DNA of 24,573 nt, from contig NZ_JBATUX010000067.1 of assembly GCF_049671445.1 (NCBI RefSeq), positions 1 through 24,573 of the forward strand, given 5' to 3'. The notes below the pieces were generated by a model. That model did no database searches, had not been told where the DNA came from, and saw nothing but the letters and a program-made list of their open reading frames with translations. The DNA comes from Paenisporosarcina sp049671445. GTDB lineage: Bacteria > Bacillota > Bacilli > Bacillales_A > Planococcaceae. How positions within the stretch are numbered: the stretch's first letter is position 1; each line of letters opens with the position of its first letter. The translations under genes were made by a program, and so were the position numbers. Positions 1 through 8,300 of this stretch are shown here, one piece after another.

Positions 1-750
1 TAAAAACGCGACGCGAGCTAAGATGGAAGCAGCTGCAACCGAGACGTGAAGTTGTTCAGCTTTCGTTGAAAACAAGACATTTTCACGAATAATTTCCTTT
101 TCGGCTTTCACATGGTTGTAGTAAATACCACGTTCAGCAAATTGATCAATTAAAATGAATTCAGGTTTTTCAGGAGCAATTTTAGTGAGCACATGTTTCA
201 ATGCTTGATTATGTAACAAGGCTTTTATTTTTCCTTGAGACCAGCCTTTTGCTTGCACCGTGTTATATTTTTCATTGCCAAGTACCAAAATTTTGTAAGT
301 AAGAGCATCTTTTAAATCAGGAGCAATTTTGCGCATCAAATCATCTGTTAACATTTTCGAGTCTTTTACACCTAGAAATTGTATGAGTTCAATTTTTTCC
401 GCAGGCACGTAACAAGCCGCAACCGTCATGGGACCAAAAAAATCACCAGTTCCAGTTTCGTCCGAACCAAGTACTGATTTCAAAGCAAAATCTTCTGGCA
501 AGGTATCGCCTTTTGCTGAACTAATTTTTTTAGCAGATTTTTCTTGAGTCGTACCCCAGCGCATCGCTTCTCTAGTCGCACCTCCACCTTGAAACAAAAC
601 TTTACCTGATTTATAAGCAGTAATAGAAGTGTCTGATAGCTTGGCAGCAAAGATGACTCCTGGCGCATTGCGCTCAATTCGGTTAGTAGCATAATGAGAC
701 ATCACATTTTTCATTTGAGATGTTGATAGCAAAAGTACTTCGTTTGACAT
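1..750 (-). CDS. rnhC: Ribonuclease HIII (3' end lies outside the window)
   Basis: The minus-strand frame is open from the ATG at 748-750 to the window edge, giving 250 codons of a protein usually about 310 long. RNase HIII cleaves the RNA strand of RNA-DNA hybrids. Residues 1-80 fit the N-terminal substrate-binding domain of RNase HIII. The catalytic domain opens with GSDETGTGDFFGP (residues 95-107), which carries the acidic pair D97/E98. KDSKML (about 129-134), ILIDQF (199-204) and SVAAASILAR (237-246) follow. The DE-x-G-T-G-D form separates HIII from HII. AAAGGA precedes the ATG at a good distance on the minus strand. The gene is divergent from zapA, as in Bacillus. Family assignment is very secure; only the C-terminus is missing. 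Confidence 0.96.
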   Translation of the reverse strand, partial: MSNEVLLLSTSQMKNVMSHYATNRIERNAPGVIFAAKLSDTSITAYKSGKVLFQGGGATREAMRWGTTQEKSAKKISSAKGDTLPEDFALKSVLGSDETGTGDFFGPMTVAACYVPAEKIELIQFLGVKDSKMLTDDLMRKIAPDLKDALTYKILVLGNEKYNTVQAKGWSQGKIKALLHNQALKHVLTKIAPEKPEFILIDQFAERGIYYNHVKAEKEIIRENVLFSTKAEQLHVSVAAASILARVAFL

Positions 751-798
751 AATCACTTTCCTTTCTAATGGTGTGTATTCCCAAGTCTAGCTATTTCA

Positions 799-832
799 TG
801 GTATGATATATACTAGGATTTTGATGAGGAGG
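799..832 (+). promoter_or_regulatory. Probable sigma-A promoter and RBS of zapA
   Basis: TATGAT at 802-807 is preceded by TG one base upstream (extended -10, TGgTATGAT). No good -35 is visible 17 bp upstream. A strong GAGGAGGT sequence sits at 825-832, just before the TTG start at 840, and this decides that start. Confidence 0.5.
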
Positions 833-839
833 TTACCCT

Positions 840-1100
840 TTGTCAGAGCAACATAAAATACGAGTTTCAGTAGATATTTATGGGCAAATGTATAAAATGG
901 TCGGTTCTGAAACGAGCGGTCATATGCGTCTAGTTGCTTCAATGGTTGATGATAAAATGCGAGAAATTAATTCGCACAATCCCTCATTAGATAGCGCAAA
1001 ACTAGCAGTTCTTACTGCTATTAATTCGGTGCATGATTATGTTAAATTAAAAGAACAACTTGAACAACTAGAAGAAGAAATCAAAAGGTTAAAGGGCTGA
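840..1100 (+). CDS. zapA: Cell division protein ZapA
   Basis: An 86-residue protein of normal ZapA length that starts with TTG after a strong GAGGAGGT. ZapA binds FtsZ at midcell and promotes bundling of FtsZ filaments. The N-terminal part (KIRVSVDIYGQMYKMVG, about residues 6-22) is the ZapA beta hairpin. The middle carries the conserved VDDKMREI stretch and an alanine/leucine-rich helix (KLAVLTAINSVHDYVKL). The C-terminus (EQLEQLEEEIKRLKG) is a short charged coiled coil that dimerises the family. Only four bases separate its stop from the ATG of the CvpA-family gene, so the two are co-transcribed. The pairing zapA-yshB matches B. subtilis. Confidence 0.93.
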   Translation: MSEQHKIRVSVDIYGQMYKMVGSETSGHMRLVASMVDDKMREINSHNPSLDSAKLAVLTAINSVHDYVKLKEQLEQLEEEIKRLKG

Positions 1101-1104
1101 ATAA

Positions 1105-1644
1105 ATGTTAGATATTATTATTTTACTTGCTTTATTAATAGGGTTATTCGTAGGTGCTAAACGTGGACTAATTGTCCAACTGATACATATGACTGGTTTT
1201 ATCATTGCGCTTGTAGTTGCCTACACGTATTATAAACCACTCGCAGAGAAATTTGTGTTATGGATTCCATATCCAACAGTAGATTCGAGTTCAAGGCTTA
1301 CATTTGCAATTGATCGCCTTGATTTGGATCAAACATTCTATCAATTAATTGCATTTGCACTTATCTTTTTTGTTGTAAAATTTGCATTGCAACTAGTTGC
1401 ATCCATGTTTGACTTCCTATCATACTTACCAGTGTTAGGCTTCATCAGTAAAATCACTGGAGCAATTTTAGGATTTATTGAATTTTATGTTTTATTATTT
1501 ATCTTAATTTATGTAGTGGCATTATTGCCAATCGAACCTTTCCAAAGTTTAATCGAAAACTCTAATCTAGCTGAGTCTATGCTTACAAATACTCCATTTA
1601 TATCAGAGACGGTTAAAAATTGGTGGTACATCTATACTGAATGA
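1105..1644 (+). CDS. CvpA-family inner-membrane protein (YshB-like)
   Basis: A 179-residue integral membrane protein. Hydrophobic segments lie at roughly residues 2-18, 25-42, 78-100 and 118-143, giving about four membrane helices. The start MLDIIILLALLIGLFVGAKRG is typical of CvpA/YshB: a first helix ending in a G-x-x-x-G-x-K/R-G turn. E. coli CvpA is linked to colicin V production and cell-envelope tolerance. The molecular role in Firmicutes is not known to me. A weak AAAGG lies inside the end of zapA. The operon ends directly after the stop with an intrinsic terminator, so zapA and this gene form a closed two-gene unit. Confidence 0.85.
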   Translation: MLDIIILLALLIGLFVGAKRGLIVQLIHMTGFIIALVVAYTYYKPLAEKFVLWIPYPTVDSSSRLTFAIDRLDLDQTFYQLIAFALIFFVVKFALQLVASMFDFLSYLPVLGFISKITGAILGFIEFYVLLFILIYVVALLPIEPFQSLIENSNLAESMLTNTPFISETVKNWWYIYTE

Positions 1645-1646
1645 TA

Positions 1647-1676
1647 ACTTCTCTCTTCCCGAGAGGAGTTTTTTTT
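1647..1676 (+). terminator. Intrinsic terminator of zapA-cvpA
   Basis: ACTTCTCTC (1647-1655) pairs with GAGAGGAGT (1661-1669) apart from one wobble pair. The loop is TTCCC and a run of eight T follows. It starts three bases after the CvpA-family stop codon. Confidence 0.85.
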
Positions 1677-1734
1677 AGAGGTAGTTTAAAAAGTCCACTT
1701 CTCTAAGAATGGCTTAAAGACTGGAGGAATAGAG

Positions 1735-3438
1735 ATGAATAAAAAAGTCGTTATCCGAACTTTAGATAAAATTGCTTTATATATGGAATTAAAAGGTGAG
1801 AATCCATTTAAAGTCTCTGCATTCCGTAAAGCGGCACAAGCTCTCGAACTTGATGCGAGAAGCTTAGTAGAAATAGAAGATGTCACCAAATTAAAAGGCA
1901 TTGGCAAGGGGACTGCTGCTGTTATTGAAGAATTGAAAGAAACAGGAAAGTCTTCAGAACTGCAAGTTTTAGAAGAATCTGTACCAAGTGGTTTATTGCC
2001 TCTATTAAAACTTCCGGGTTTAGGTGGCAAGAAAATAGCGAAGTTATATCAAGAACTCGGCATAGATTCTGCAGAGTCTTTAAAACAAGCTTGTGTGGAT
2101 GGAAAAGTATCGTCATTAGCAGGTTTTGGCGAAAAGACACAAGTGAAAATCTTGAAAGAATTAGATCAGTTTGAATCTAGGCCAGACCGTTTACCTATTT
2201 GGCGTTTCGAGACGGCAGTGCTAGTAATTGAAGACATCTTAACTAAAATCACGCAGATTGACAAATTTTCAGTGGCAGGTAGTTTTCGCCGAGTTAAGGA
2301 AACGAGTAAAGATCTCGATTTCATCATTGCCACTAGGGATATAGTTGCAGTGAGAGAAGCACTATTAAAAGAGTTACCCGTTAAGGAAATTATTGCGGCA
2401 GGAGATACAAAAGTTTCAGTTACCATTGATTTAGAAGAATTAATTGATGTTGATTTCCGTTTAGTAGAACCAGCTGCATACATAACAGCGCTTCATCATT
2501 TCACTGGTTCAAAAGATCATAACGTTAAGCTCCGTCAAATCGCTAAATCTCAAGGGAAGAAAATTAGTGAGTACGGAGTGGAGCAGGAGGATGGTTCAAA
2601 TCTAACATTTGAGTCTGAACATGATTTCTTTGCGCATTTTGGACTTCCTTATTTTCCACCCGCTGTCCGTGAAGATTCAAAAGAGTTTGACCGACAAGAT
2701 GAGTTGAAAGATCTCATCCATGTGGAATCGATTAAAGCGGATTTGCACATGCATACTACCCATTCAGATGGTGCTCATACCTTGCGTGAAATGGTTGAAG
2801 CATGTGTGGCAAAAGGGTACACTCATATGGCGATTACAGATCACTCACATTATTTACGTGTAGCAAATGGTTTATCTGCTGAACGTTTACGCGACCAAAT
2901 GAAAGAAATTCGTAAATTACAAAAGGAGTATCCATCCATTCACATTTTGGCGGGTACTGAAATGGATATTTTACCGGATGGTTCGCTAGATTTTGATGAT
3001 GACCTTCTATCAGAACTCGATTTTGTTATCGCTTCGATTCATTCAAGTTTTAGCCAACCACAAGAAAAAATAATGGAACGTTTATTTACAGCGATGAAAA
3101 ATAAACATGTCGATATGATTGCTCATCCAACTGGGCGTATTATTGGTCAACGTAATGGCTATGAACCAGACGTTTCACAATTAATTAAGTGGGCTGCTGA
3201 ATATGGCAAAATTCTAGAATTAAATGCGAACCCGCATCGACTAGATTTAGCTACTGAATATTTAATTGAAGCTCAAAACTTAAACGTACCGATTGCCATC
3301 AATACAGATGCACATGCTATAGAACAGTTACGATTCATGGAAATCGGCGTGAAATATGCACAAAAAGCATGGTTAAAAGAAGACTTGATTGTCAATACAT
3401 GGTCTTATGATAAATTGAAGAATTACTTAAACGATTAA
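1735..3438 (+). CDS. polX: Family X DNA polymerase / 3'-5' exonuclease PolX
   Basis: A 567-residue PolX, close to the B. subtilis length. It is a gap-filling repair polymerase fused to a C-terminal PHP phosphoesterase domain. Helix-hairpin-helix motifs are at about 53-64 (LKGIGKGTAAVI) and 93-105 (LPGLGGKKIAKL). The nucleotidyltransferase motif GSFRRVKETSKDLDFII starts at 182, with catalytic aspartates D193, D195 and probably D240. The PHP domain begins with DLHMHTTHSDG (about 336-346), followed by TDHSH, GTEMDI, ASIHSS, AHPTGR and NTDAHA. Together these supply the expected histidine and acidic metal ligands. GGAGG at 1723-1727 precedes the ATG. mutS2 follows after 32 bp, so the two repair genes are probably co-transcribed. 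No key residue looks lost. Confidence 0.96.
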   Translation: MNKKVVIRTLDKIALYMELKGENPFKVSAFRKAAQALELDARSLVEIEDVTKLKGIGKGTAAVIEELKETGKSSELQVLEESVPSGLLPLLKLPGLGGKKIAKLYQELGIDSAESLKQACVDGKVSSLAGFGEKTQVKILKELDQFESRPDRLPIWRFETAVLVIEDILTKITQIDKFSVAGSFRRVKETSKDLDFIIATRDIVAVREALLKELPVKEIIAAGDTKVSVTIDLEELIDVDFRLVEPAAYITALHHFTGSKDHNVKLRQIAKSQGKKISEYGVEQEDGSNLTFESEHDFFAHFGLPYFPPAVREDSKEFDRQDELKDLIHVESIKADLHMHTTHSDGAHTLREMVEACVAKGYTHMAITDHSHYLRVANGLSAERLRDQMKEIRKLQKEYPSIHILAGTEMDILPDGSLDFDDDLLSELDFVIASIHSSFSQPQEKIMERLFTAMKNKHVDMIAHPTGRIIGQRNGYEPDVSQLIKWAAEYGKILELNANPHRLDLATEYLIEAQNLNVPIAINTDAHAIEQLRFMEIGVKYAQKAWLKEDLIVNTWSYDKLKNYLND

Positions 3439-3470
3439 ATGTCATTATATAAATTAAGGAGGTGTTTTGA

Positions 3471-5834
3471 ATGATTACCAAACGCGCATTGAAAACACTC
3501 GAATTTGATAAAGTGAGAGACCAAGTTGCGAATTTTTGTACATCCTCACTAGGTCGAGCACAATTAGATTTACTTGAACCTTCTATCGTCTTAGAGGAAG
3601 TCAAACGATTGTTAGATGAAATGGATGAAGGTCTTGATCTTCTACGCGTACGTGGAAACGTACCGATGGGTGGCATTTTTGATGTGCGAGGACATGCGAA
3701 ACGAGCGCAAATAGGCGGTATGTTAAGTCCAACTGAACTAATGGAAATAGCGAGTACCATTCGTGCCAGTCGTATATTACGTCAATTTCTTGAAGCAGTA
3801 GAAGAATCGGAAGATATTAAAATCCCGTACTTTATCGAACGAAAACAAGCACTACCAATCTTAACATCTCTTGAACATGAAATCATTGCGTGTATTGATG
3901 ATAATGGAGCTGTTTTAGATAGTGCAAGTACACAGTTGCGAACAATTCGTCAGCAATTACGTTCTCAAGAAAGCCGAGTTCGTGAAAAATTAGAAAGTTA
4001 TACACGTGGTAAAAATGCTTCAAAAATGTTATCAGACTCTATTATCACCATACGAAATGATCGTTTTGTAATCCCGGTTAAACAAGAATACCGTGGAAAC
4101 TATGGCGGAATTGTTCATGATCAATCATCATCAGGGCAAACGTTATTTATTGAACCTGATGCAGTCGTGCAAGCGAATAATGAAATTCGTCGACTGAAAA
4201 TGAAAGAGCAAGAAGAAATCGAGCGGATTCTTTTGGCCTTATCACTAGAAGTGCAAACCGTAGCGCATGAGTTATTTGGTCTAGTCCAAATATTAGGGGA
4301 AATTGATGTTATTTTAGCAAAAGCAAAATATGGTCAAGCCCATAAATGTACGAAACCAACAGTCAACGATAATAGTATCATTCGATTAGTAAAAGCCCGT
4401 CATCCATTATTGAATATTGAAGAAGCAGTTGCGAATACCATTGAATTTGGCGATGATATCACGGCTATTGTCATTACTGGACCAAATACTGGTGGTAAAA
4501 CAGTTACGCTTAAAACAGTAGGTCTTTGCACATTAATGGCACAAGCTGGCCTACCTATTCCCGTATTAGATGGTTCTGAAGTGGCCGTATTTGACCAGAT
4601 TTTCGCCGATATCGGTGACGAGCAATCAATTGAACAAAGCTTGAGTACATTCTCGTCTCATATGGTCAATATTGTTGATATTTTATCGAAATTCGATGAG
4701 CGCAGCTTAGTGCTATTTGATGAACTTGGAGCGGGTACAGACCCGCAAGAAGGGGCAGCACTTGCTATTTCCTTGTTAGATGAAGTTCATGGTCGAGGTG
4801 CGCTGGTCATGGCAACGACTCATTATCCAGAATTAAAAGCATACGGCTATAACCGACCAGGTGTCGCGAATGCTAGTGTGGAGTTTGATGTAGAAACATT
4901 AAGTCCGACGTATAAATTATTAATTGGGGTACCTGGTCGCAGTAATGCATTTGAAATTTCAAAACGACTTGGATTGCCAAAACATATTATTACACATGCT
5001 CAATCATTTACAGGGACAGACCGTCACGAAGTTGAATCGATGATTGCTTCGCTTGAAGTCAGCCGTAAACAATCTGAAAAAGATGCAGAACAATCCAGTT
5101 TATTACGCATTGAATCAGAGAAGATTAAAGCTGATTTGTCGACTGAATTACAACAACTTGAAGATCAAAAAGAGAAGCTCGAACAAAAGGCTAAAGATAA
5201 GGCGCGTAAAATTGTAGACGAAGCAAGAAGAGAAGCAGAAGGCATCATTGCAGAACTTCGAGCCATGCAAAAGAATGCGGCACATGTTATTAAAGACCAT
5301 GAATTAATTGATGTCCGAAAACGTTTGGAAAAAGCAACTCCAGAAAATACGGTATTGAAGAAACAACAACAAATTAAAGCGCGCCAAATGACTTTAACTA
5401 AAGGTGATGAAGTAAAAGTCTTGAGTTATGGTCAAAAGGGAATCTTGTTGGATAAAGTTTCAAGCACGGAATGGAGTGTCCAAATCGGGATTTTGAAAAT
5501 GAAAGTTGCTGAATCTGATTTGGAGTATCTGAAACCAGAAAAGGAAAAACAAACAGTTGCAATGTCCCATGTTAAAGGTCGAGATACTTACGTAAAATTA
5601 GAACTAGATTTACGTGGAGAACGATTTGAAGATGCCATTCTTAGAGCTGAGAAATACATTGATGATGCTGTTTTGTCTAGTTATCATCAAGTTTCGATTA
5701 TTCACGGCAAAGGAACAGGTGCACTAAGACAAGGAATTCAACAGTTCTTGAAAAATCATTCGCGTGTAAAAACGTATCGATTTGGTGAAGCGGGCGAAGG
5801 CGGACATGGTGTTACCATCGTAGAATTAAAATAA
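3471..5834 (+). CDS. mutS2: Endonuclease/ATPase MutS2 with C-terminal Smr domain
   Basis: A 787-residue MutS2. There is no mismatch-recognition N-terminal domain. The order is a MutS core/lever helices (about 1-310), an ABC-type ATPase with Walker A GPNTGGKT (337-344), signature region SLSTFSSHM (about 390-398) and Walker B LVLFDELGAGTDP (413-425), a long charged coiled coil (about 515-620), and an Smr domain. The Smr domain carries LDLRG (712-716) and HGKGTGALR (745-753). The family acts on branched recombination intermediates. In B. subtilis it is also linked to clearing collided ribosomes, for which the Smr domain matters. AAGGAGGT at 3456-3463 gives a clear start. B. subtilis keeps the same polX-mutS2 order. 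Confidence 0.96.
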   Translation: MITKRALKTLEFDKVRDQVANFCTSSLGRAQLDLLEPSIVLEEVKRLLDEMDEGLDLLRVRGNVPMGGIFDVRGHAKRAQIGGMLSPTELMEIASTIRASRILRQFLEAVEESEDIKIPYFIERKQALPILTSLEHEIIACIDDNGAVLDSASTQLRTIRQQLRSQESRVREKLESYTRGKNASKMLSDSIITIRNDRFVIPVKQEYRGNYGGIVHDQSSSGQTLFIEPDAVVQANNEIRRLKMKEQEEIERILLALSLEVQTVAHELFGLVQILGEIDVILAKAKYGQAHKCTKPTVNDNSIIRLVKARHPLLNIEEAVANTIEFGDDITAIVITGPNTGGKTVTLKTVGLCTLMAQAGLPIPVLDGSEVAVFDQIFADIGDEQSIEQSLSTFSSHMVNIVDILSKFDERSLVLFDELGAGTDPQEGAALAISLLDEVHGRGALVMATTHYPELKAYGYNRPGVANASVEFDVETLSPTYKLLIGVPGRSNAFEISKRLGLPKHIITHAQSFTGTDRHEVESMIASLEVSRKQSEKDAEQSSLLRIESEKIKADLSTELQQLEDQKEKLEQKAKDKARKIVDEARREAEGIIAELRAMQKNAAHVIKDHELIDVRKRLEKATPENTVLKKQQQIKARQMTLTKGDEVKVLSYGQKGILLDKVSSTEWSVQIGILKMKVAESDLEYLKPEKEKQTVAMSHVKGRDTYVKLELDLRGERFEDAILRAEKYIDDAVLSSYHQVSIIHGKGTGALRQGIQQFLKNHSRVKTYRFGEAGEGGHGVTIVELK

Positions 5835-5843
5835 ATGGCTCTG

Positions 5844-5916
5844 TTCTAGCTACTATTTAGTTTTGGTTTCAGGTATTTGAAACCAAATCGCGTTTCATAC
5901 GTAAAAGCTAGAAACG
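5844..5916 (+). repeat. Nested inverted repeats between mutS2 and the DUF350 gene
   Basis: A perfect 10-bp inverted repeat, TTTGGTTTCA (5862-5871) and TGAAACCAAA (5878-5887), is enclosed by a perfect 8-bp repeat, TTCTAGCT (5844-5851) and AGCTAGAA (5906-5913). CGTTTC (5891-5896) could also pair with GAAACG (5911-5916), competing with the outer stem. There is no T run, so it is not an ordinary terminator. It ends just before the AAGGAG of the next gene and may be a structured leader or processing site. Confidence 0.6.
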
Positions 5917-5933
5917 TTTGAAGGAGTAAACAT

Positions 5934-6347
5934 ATGTTAAGTATGAATTTTTGGCAACATCCCTTAGTAGAGACGGCTGGATATTTTAGTGTCGTTGTGT
6001 TGTGTTTAATATTGACGATGGTATTGTTTGAAATCGTTACGAAATATAAAAACTGGCAAGAGATTCAAAAAGGTAATGTCGCAGTTGCAATGGCGACTGG
6101 AGGTAAAATTTTTGGTGTAGCGAATATTTTTCGATATTCCATCGAAAATCATAATTCACTTCCAGAAATGATGGGGTGGGGTTTATACGGGTTCGGCTTA
6201 CTCATCATCGCATATTTCTTATTCGAATTTTTAACCCCAAAATTCAATATTGATCGTGAGATTGAAAATGATAATCGTTCTGTTGGGTTCATTTCTCTAT
6301 CCATTTCTGTTGGATTGTCATTTGTTATCGGTGCGAGTATTTCTTAG
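5934..6347 (+). CDS. yshE: DUF350 (UPF0719) membrane protein, YshE-like
   Basis: A 137-residue protein with four predicted membrane helices, at about residues 15-36, 54-70, 80-100 and 117-136. The length and the pattern of paired helices with a conserved NVAVAMATGGKIFGVANIFR segment between the first two fit the DUF350/UPF0719 family. Its biochemical function is not known to me. Position also supports the call, since B. subtilis yshE lies between mutS2 and lcfA. The start is supported by GAAGGAG ten bases upstream. The stop codon lies inside the sequence that provides the Shine-Dalgarno of the following 26-codon ORF. Confidence 0.85.
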   Translation: MLSMNFWQHPLVETAGYFSVVVLCLILTMVLFEIVTKYKNWQEIQKGNVAVAMATGGKIFGVANIFRYSIENHNSLPEMMGWGLYGFGLLIIAYFLFEFLTPKFNIDREIENDNRSVGFISLSISVGLSFVIGASIS

Positions 6348-6358
6348 GAGTGGTAGTA

Positions 6359-6439
6359 GTGGAAAAATTAGCAAAAGTTTTACTTGTGGTATGTATCGGA
6401 TTTTTCATTGTTGGCATCATCTATTTATATGGAAAATGA
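6359..6439 (+). CDS. Putative 26-residue single-pass membrane peptide
   Basis: A short open frame with GTG start, not found by length-filtered gene calling. Three facts support it. An AGGAG Shine-Dalgarno (6346-6350) lies eight bases before the GTG. The product has the layout of a small membrane protein: charged start VEKLAK, about 17 hydrophobic residues (VLLVVCIGFFIVGIIYL), then YGK with a terminal lysine. The stop lies just before the shared intrinsic terminator, so it is the last gene of the mutS2-yshE transcript. Its start is 12 bp after the yshE stop, which suggests coupled translation. It could be a partner of the DUF350 protein. I do not recognise a family. A chance ORF is possible but unlikely given the RBS and composition. 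Confidence 0.6.
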   Translation: MEKLAKVLLVVCIGFFIVGIIYLYGK

Positions 6440-6446
6440 CAAAAGT

Positions 6447-6481
6447 AGCATGGGATATGTAAAATGTCCCATGCTTTTTTT
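6447..6481 (+). terminator. Intrinsic terminator after yshE and the small ORF
   Basis: AGCATGGGA (6447-6455) pairs perfectly with TCCCATGCT (6467-6475) across an 11-base loop and is followed by a run of T to 6481. Confidence 0.9.
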
Positions 6482-6489
6482 AATATAAA

Positions 6490-6518
6490 TTGAAAGCGGA
6501 TACATGTTTCTCTATAAT
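6490..6518 (+). promoter_or_regulatory. Sigma-A promoter of lcfA overlapping a cre-like site
   Basis: TTGAAA (6490-6495), a 17-bp spacer and a perfect TATAAT (6513-6518) form a near-consensus vegetative promoter. TGAAAGCGGATACA at 6491-6504 matches 13 of 14 positions of the catabolite-responsive element consensus TGWNANCGNTNWCA and covers the -35/spacer. CcpA bound there would block RNA polymerase. CcpA control of fatty-acid degradation is known in B. subtilis; the site itself is my reading. Confidence 0.7.
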
Positions 6519-6565
6519 ATAGAATAGGAATATTCAAACGATTATAAAAAAGGGGGAAAAAGAAA

Positions 6566-8263
6566 ATGACAACAAAACCTTGGTTGGCGCAATATCCACC
6601 CGAAATACCGCATACACTATCGTATGAAGCAATTCCAGTTCAAGAGTATTTGACACGCGCTTATCAAAATTATCCAGAAAAAGTTGCCATTCATTTTCTA
6701 GGGAAAGATATTACGTATCAAGAGCTCTATGAATCTTCTTTAAAGTTTGCTAATTATCTACGATCCCTTGGCATCCAAAAAGGTGATCGTGTTGCGATTA
6801 TGTTACCGAACTGCCCTCAAAATGTTATTGGGTATTATGGAATTTTGTACGCAGGGGCTATTGTTGTTCAAACCAATCCACTGTATACGGAACGAGAAAT
6901 TGCGTACCAAATGAAAGACTCTGGTGCAAAAGCCATTCTTTCTCTCGATATCTTGTACCCACGTATCTCTAAAGTGATAAAAGAAACTGATTTAGAAAAC
7001 TTGATTATTACCGGTATTAAAGATTACCTACCGTTCCCGAAAAATTTGCTTTATCCATTCGTGCAAAAGAAACAATATGGTTTTACGGTCAAAGTAGAAC
7101 ATCGAGGAATGAATCACTTATTCCCTGAAGTGATGAAAGTAGGGAAAGCTGAAAAAATCGATGTGCCTTTTGACTTTGAAGAAGATGTGGCGATTTTGCA
7201 ATATACAGGGGGTACCACTGGATTCCCTAAAGGCGTTATGTTGTCGCATAAAAACTTAATTTCAAATGCTACGATGTGTGATGCTTGGCTATACAAGAGT
7301 AAAAAAGGCGAAGGTACAATTTTAGGAATTCTCCCATTCTTCCATGTTTACGGGATGACGACCGTGTTAATTTTATCTGTCATGCTTGGAAACCGCATGG
7401 TACTATTACCTAAGTTTGATGTTGAGTCAGCTTTGAAAACCATTGATAAACAAAAACCAACGTTATTCCCAGGTGCTCCAACGATTTATATTGGATTATT
7501 AAATCACCCGGACATCGCGAAGTATGATTTATCATCTATCGAAGCTTGTTTAAGTGGTTCCGCGCCGTTACCACTTGAAGTTCAAGAAAAATTCGAAAAA
7601 GTTACAGGTGGTAAGTTAGTAGAAGGTTATGGCTTAACAGAGTCATCTCCTGTTACGCATGCTAACTTTGTATGGGCAAATGAACGCATTAAAGGATCAG
7701 TTGGCGTTCCATGGCCAGATACAGATGCAGCTATTTTCCAAGTGGATTCAACAGACCCAATGCCAGTAGGCGAAATTGGTGAGATTTGTGTACGTGGTCC
7801 GCAAATTATGAAAGGCTATTGGAATCGACCAGAAGACACTGAACATACAATGCGTGAAGGTTGGTTATTAACTGGTGACTTGGGGTATATGGATGATAAA
7901 GGTTACTTCTATGTAGTAGATCGTAAGAAAGATATGATTATTGCAGGTGGATACAATATTTATCCGCGTGAAATAGAAGAAGTACTATATGAACATCCGG
8001 CCATTCAAGAATGTGTTGCAGTAGGAGTACCAGATCCTTATCGTGGAGAAACCGTTAAAGCTTACATTGTTTTAAAAGAAGATGAACAAGTTACTGAAGA
8101 AGAGTTAAACGCATTCTGTAGGGAGCACTTAGCATCATTTAAAGTTCCTCGTATATATGAATTTAGAAAAGAGTTACCGAAAACTGCAGTAGGGAAGATT
8201 CTTCGCCGTACATTAGTAGAAGAAGAAAAAGAAAAACTTAAAGAAGCAAGTGCGACTACGTAA
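6566..8263 (+). CDS. lcfA: Long-chain fatty acid-CoA ligase
   Basis: A 565-residue acyl-CoA synthetase of the ANL adenylating superfamily. It activates long-chain fatty acids with ATP and CoA as the entry step of beta-oxidation. The phosphate-binding P-loop YTGGTTGFPKG is at 213-223 and the adenylate-binding motif GYGLTESSP starts at about 354. The hinge and signature region follows (GDLGYMDDKGYFYVVDRKKD, then GGYNIYPREIEEVL from 461). The C-terminal catalytic lysine lies in PKTAVGKI (K544). AAAGGGGG precedes the ATG. It has its own promoter with a cre-like site. A palindrome-plus-T-run after its stop probably ends most of its transcripts before fadR. Length and sequence resemble B. subtilis LcfA closely. 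Confidence 0.95.
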   Translation: MTTKPWLAQYPPEIPHTLSYEAIPVQEYLTRAYQNYPEKVAIHFLGKDITYQELYESSLKFANYLRSLGIQKGDRVAIMLPNCPQNVIGYYGILYAGAIVVQTNPLYTEREIAYQMKDSGAKAILSLDILYPRISKVIKETDLENLIITGIKDYLPFPKNLLYPFVQKKQYGFTVKVEHRGMNHLFPEVMKVGKAEKIDVPFDFEEDVAILQYTGGTTGFPKGVMLSHKNLISNATMCDAWLYKSKKGEGTILGILPFFHVYGMTTVLILSVMLGNRMVLLPKFDVESALKTIDKQKPTLFPGAPTIYIGLLNHPDIAKYDLSSIEACLSGSAPLPLEVQEKFEKVTGGKLVEGYGLTESSPVTHANFVWANERIKGSVGVPWPDTDAAIFQVDSTDPMPVGEIGEICVRGPQIMKGYWNRPEDTEHTMREGWLLTGDLGYMDDKGYFYVVDRKKDMIIAGGYNIYPREIEEVLYEHPAIQECVAVGVPDPYRGETVKAYIVLKEDEQVTEEELNAFCREHLASFKVPRIYEFRKELPKTAVGKILRRTLVEEEKEKLKEASATT

Positions 8264-8269
8264 CATATC

Positions 8270-8298
8270 TTGACAACAGTAGTTCTTCAGTCTAAGAT
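8270..8298 (+). promoter_or_regulatory. Sigma-A promoter of fadR-fadB-etfB-etfA
   Basis: A perfect TTGACA at 8270-8275, a 17-bp spacer and TAAGAT at 8293-8298. The predicted start point (about 8305) falls inside the FadR-type palindrome, so repressor binding would directly block initiation. The first bases of the promoter lie right after the lcfA stop. Confidence 0.75.
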
Positions 8299-8300
8299 GG

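Noticed and set aside
6250..6462. 70-codon frame overlapping the end of yshE
   Set aside because: Out-of-frame shadow of yshE with no RBS; the 26-codon frame at 6359 is the better candidate.
6523..6540. FadR operator before lcfA
   Set aside because: Only the central GAATATTCA fits; about 11 of 18 positions, too weak to call.
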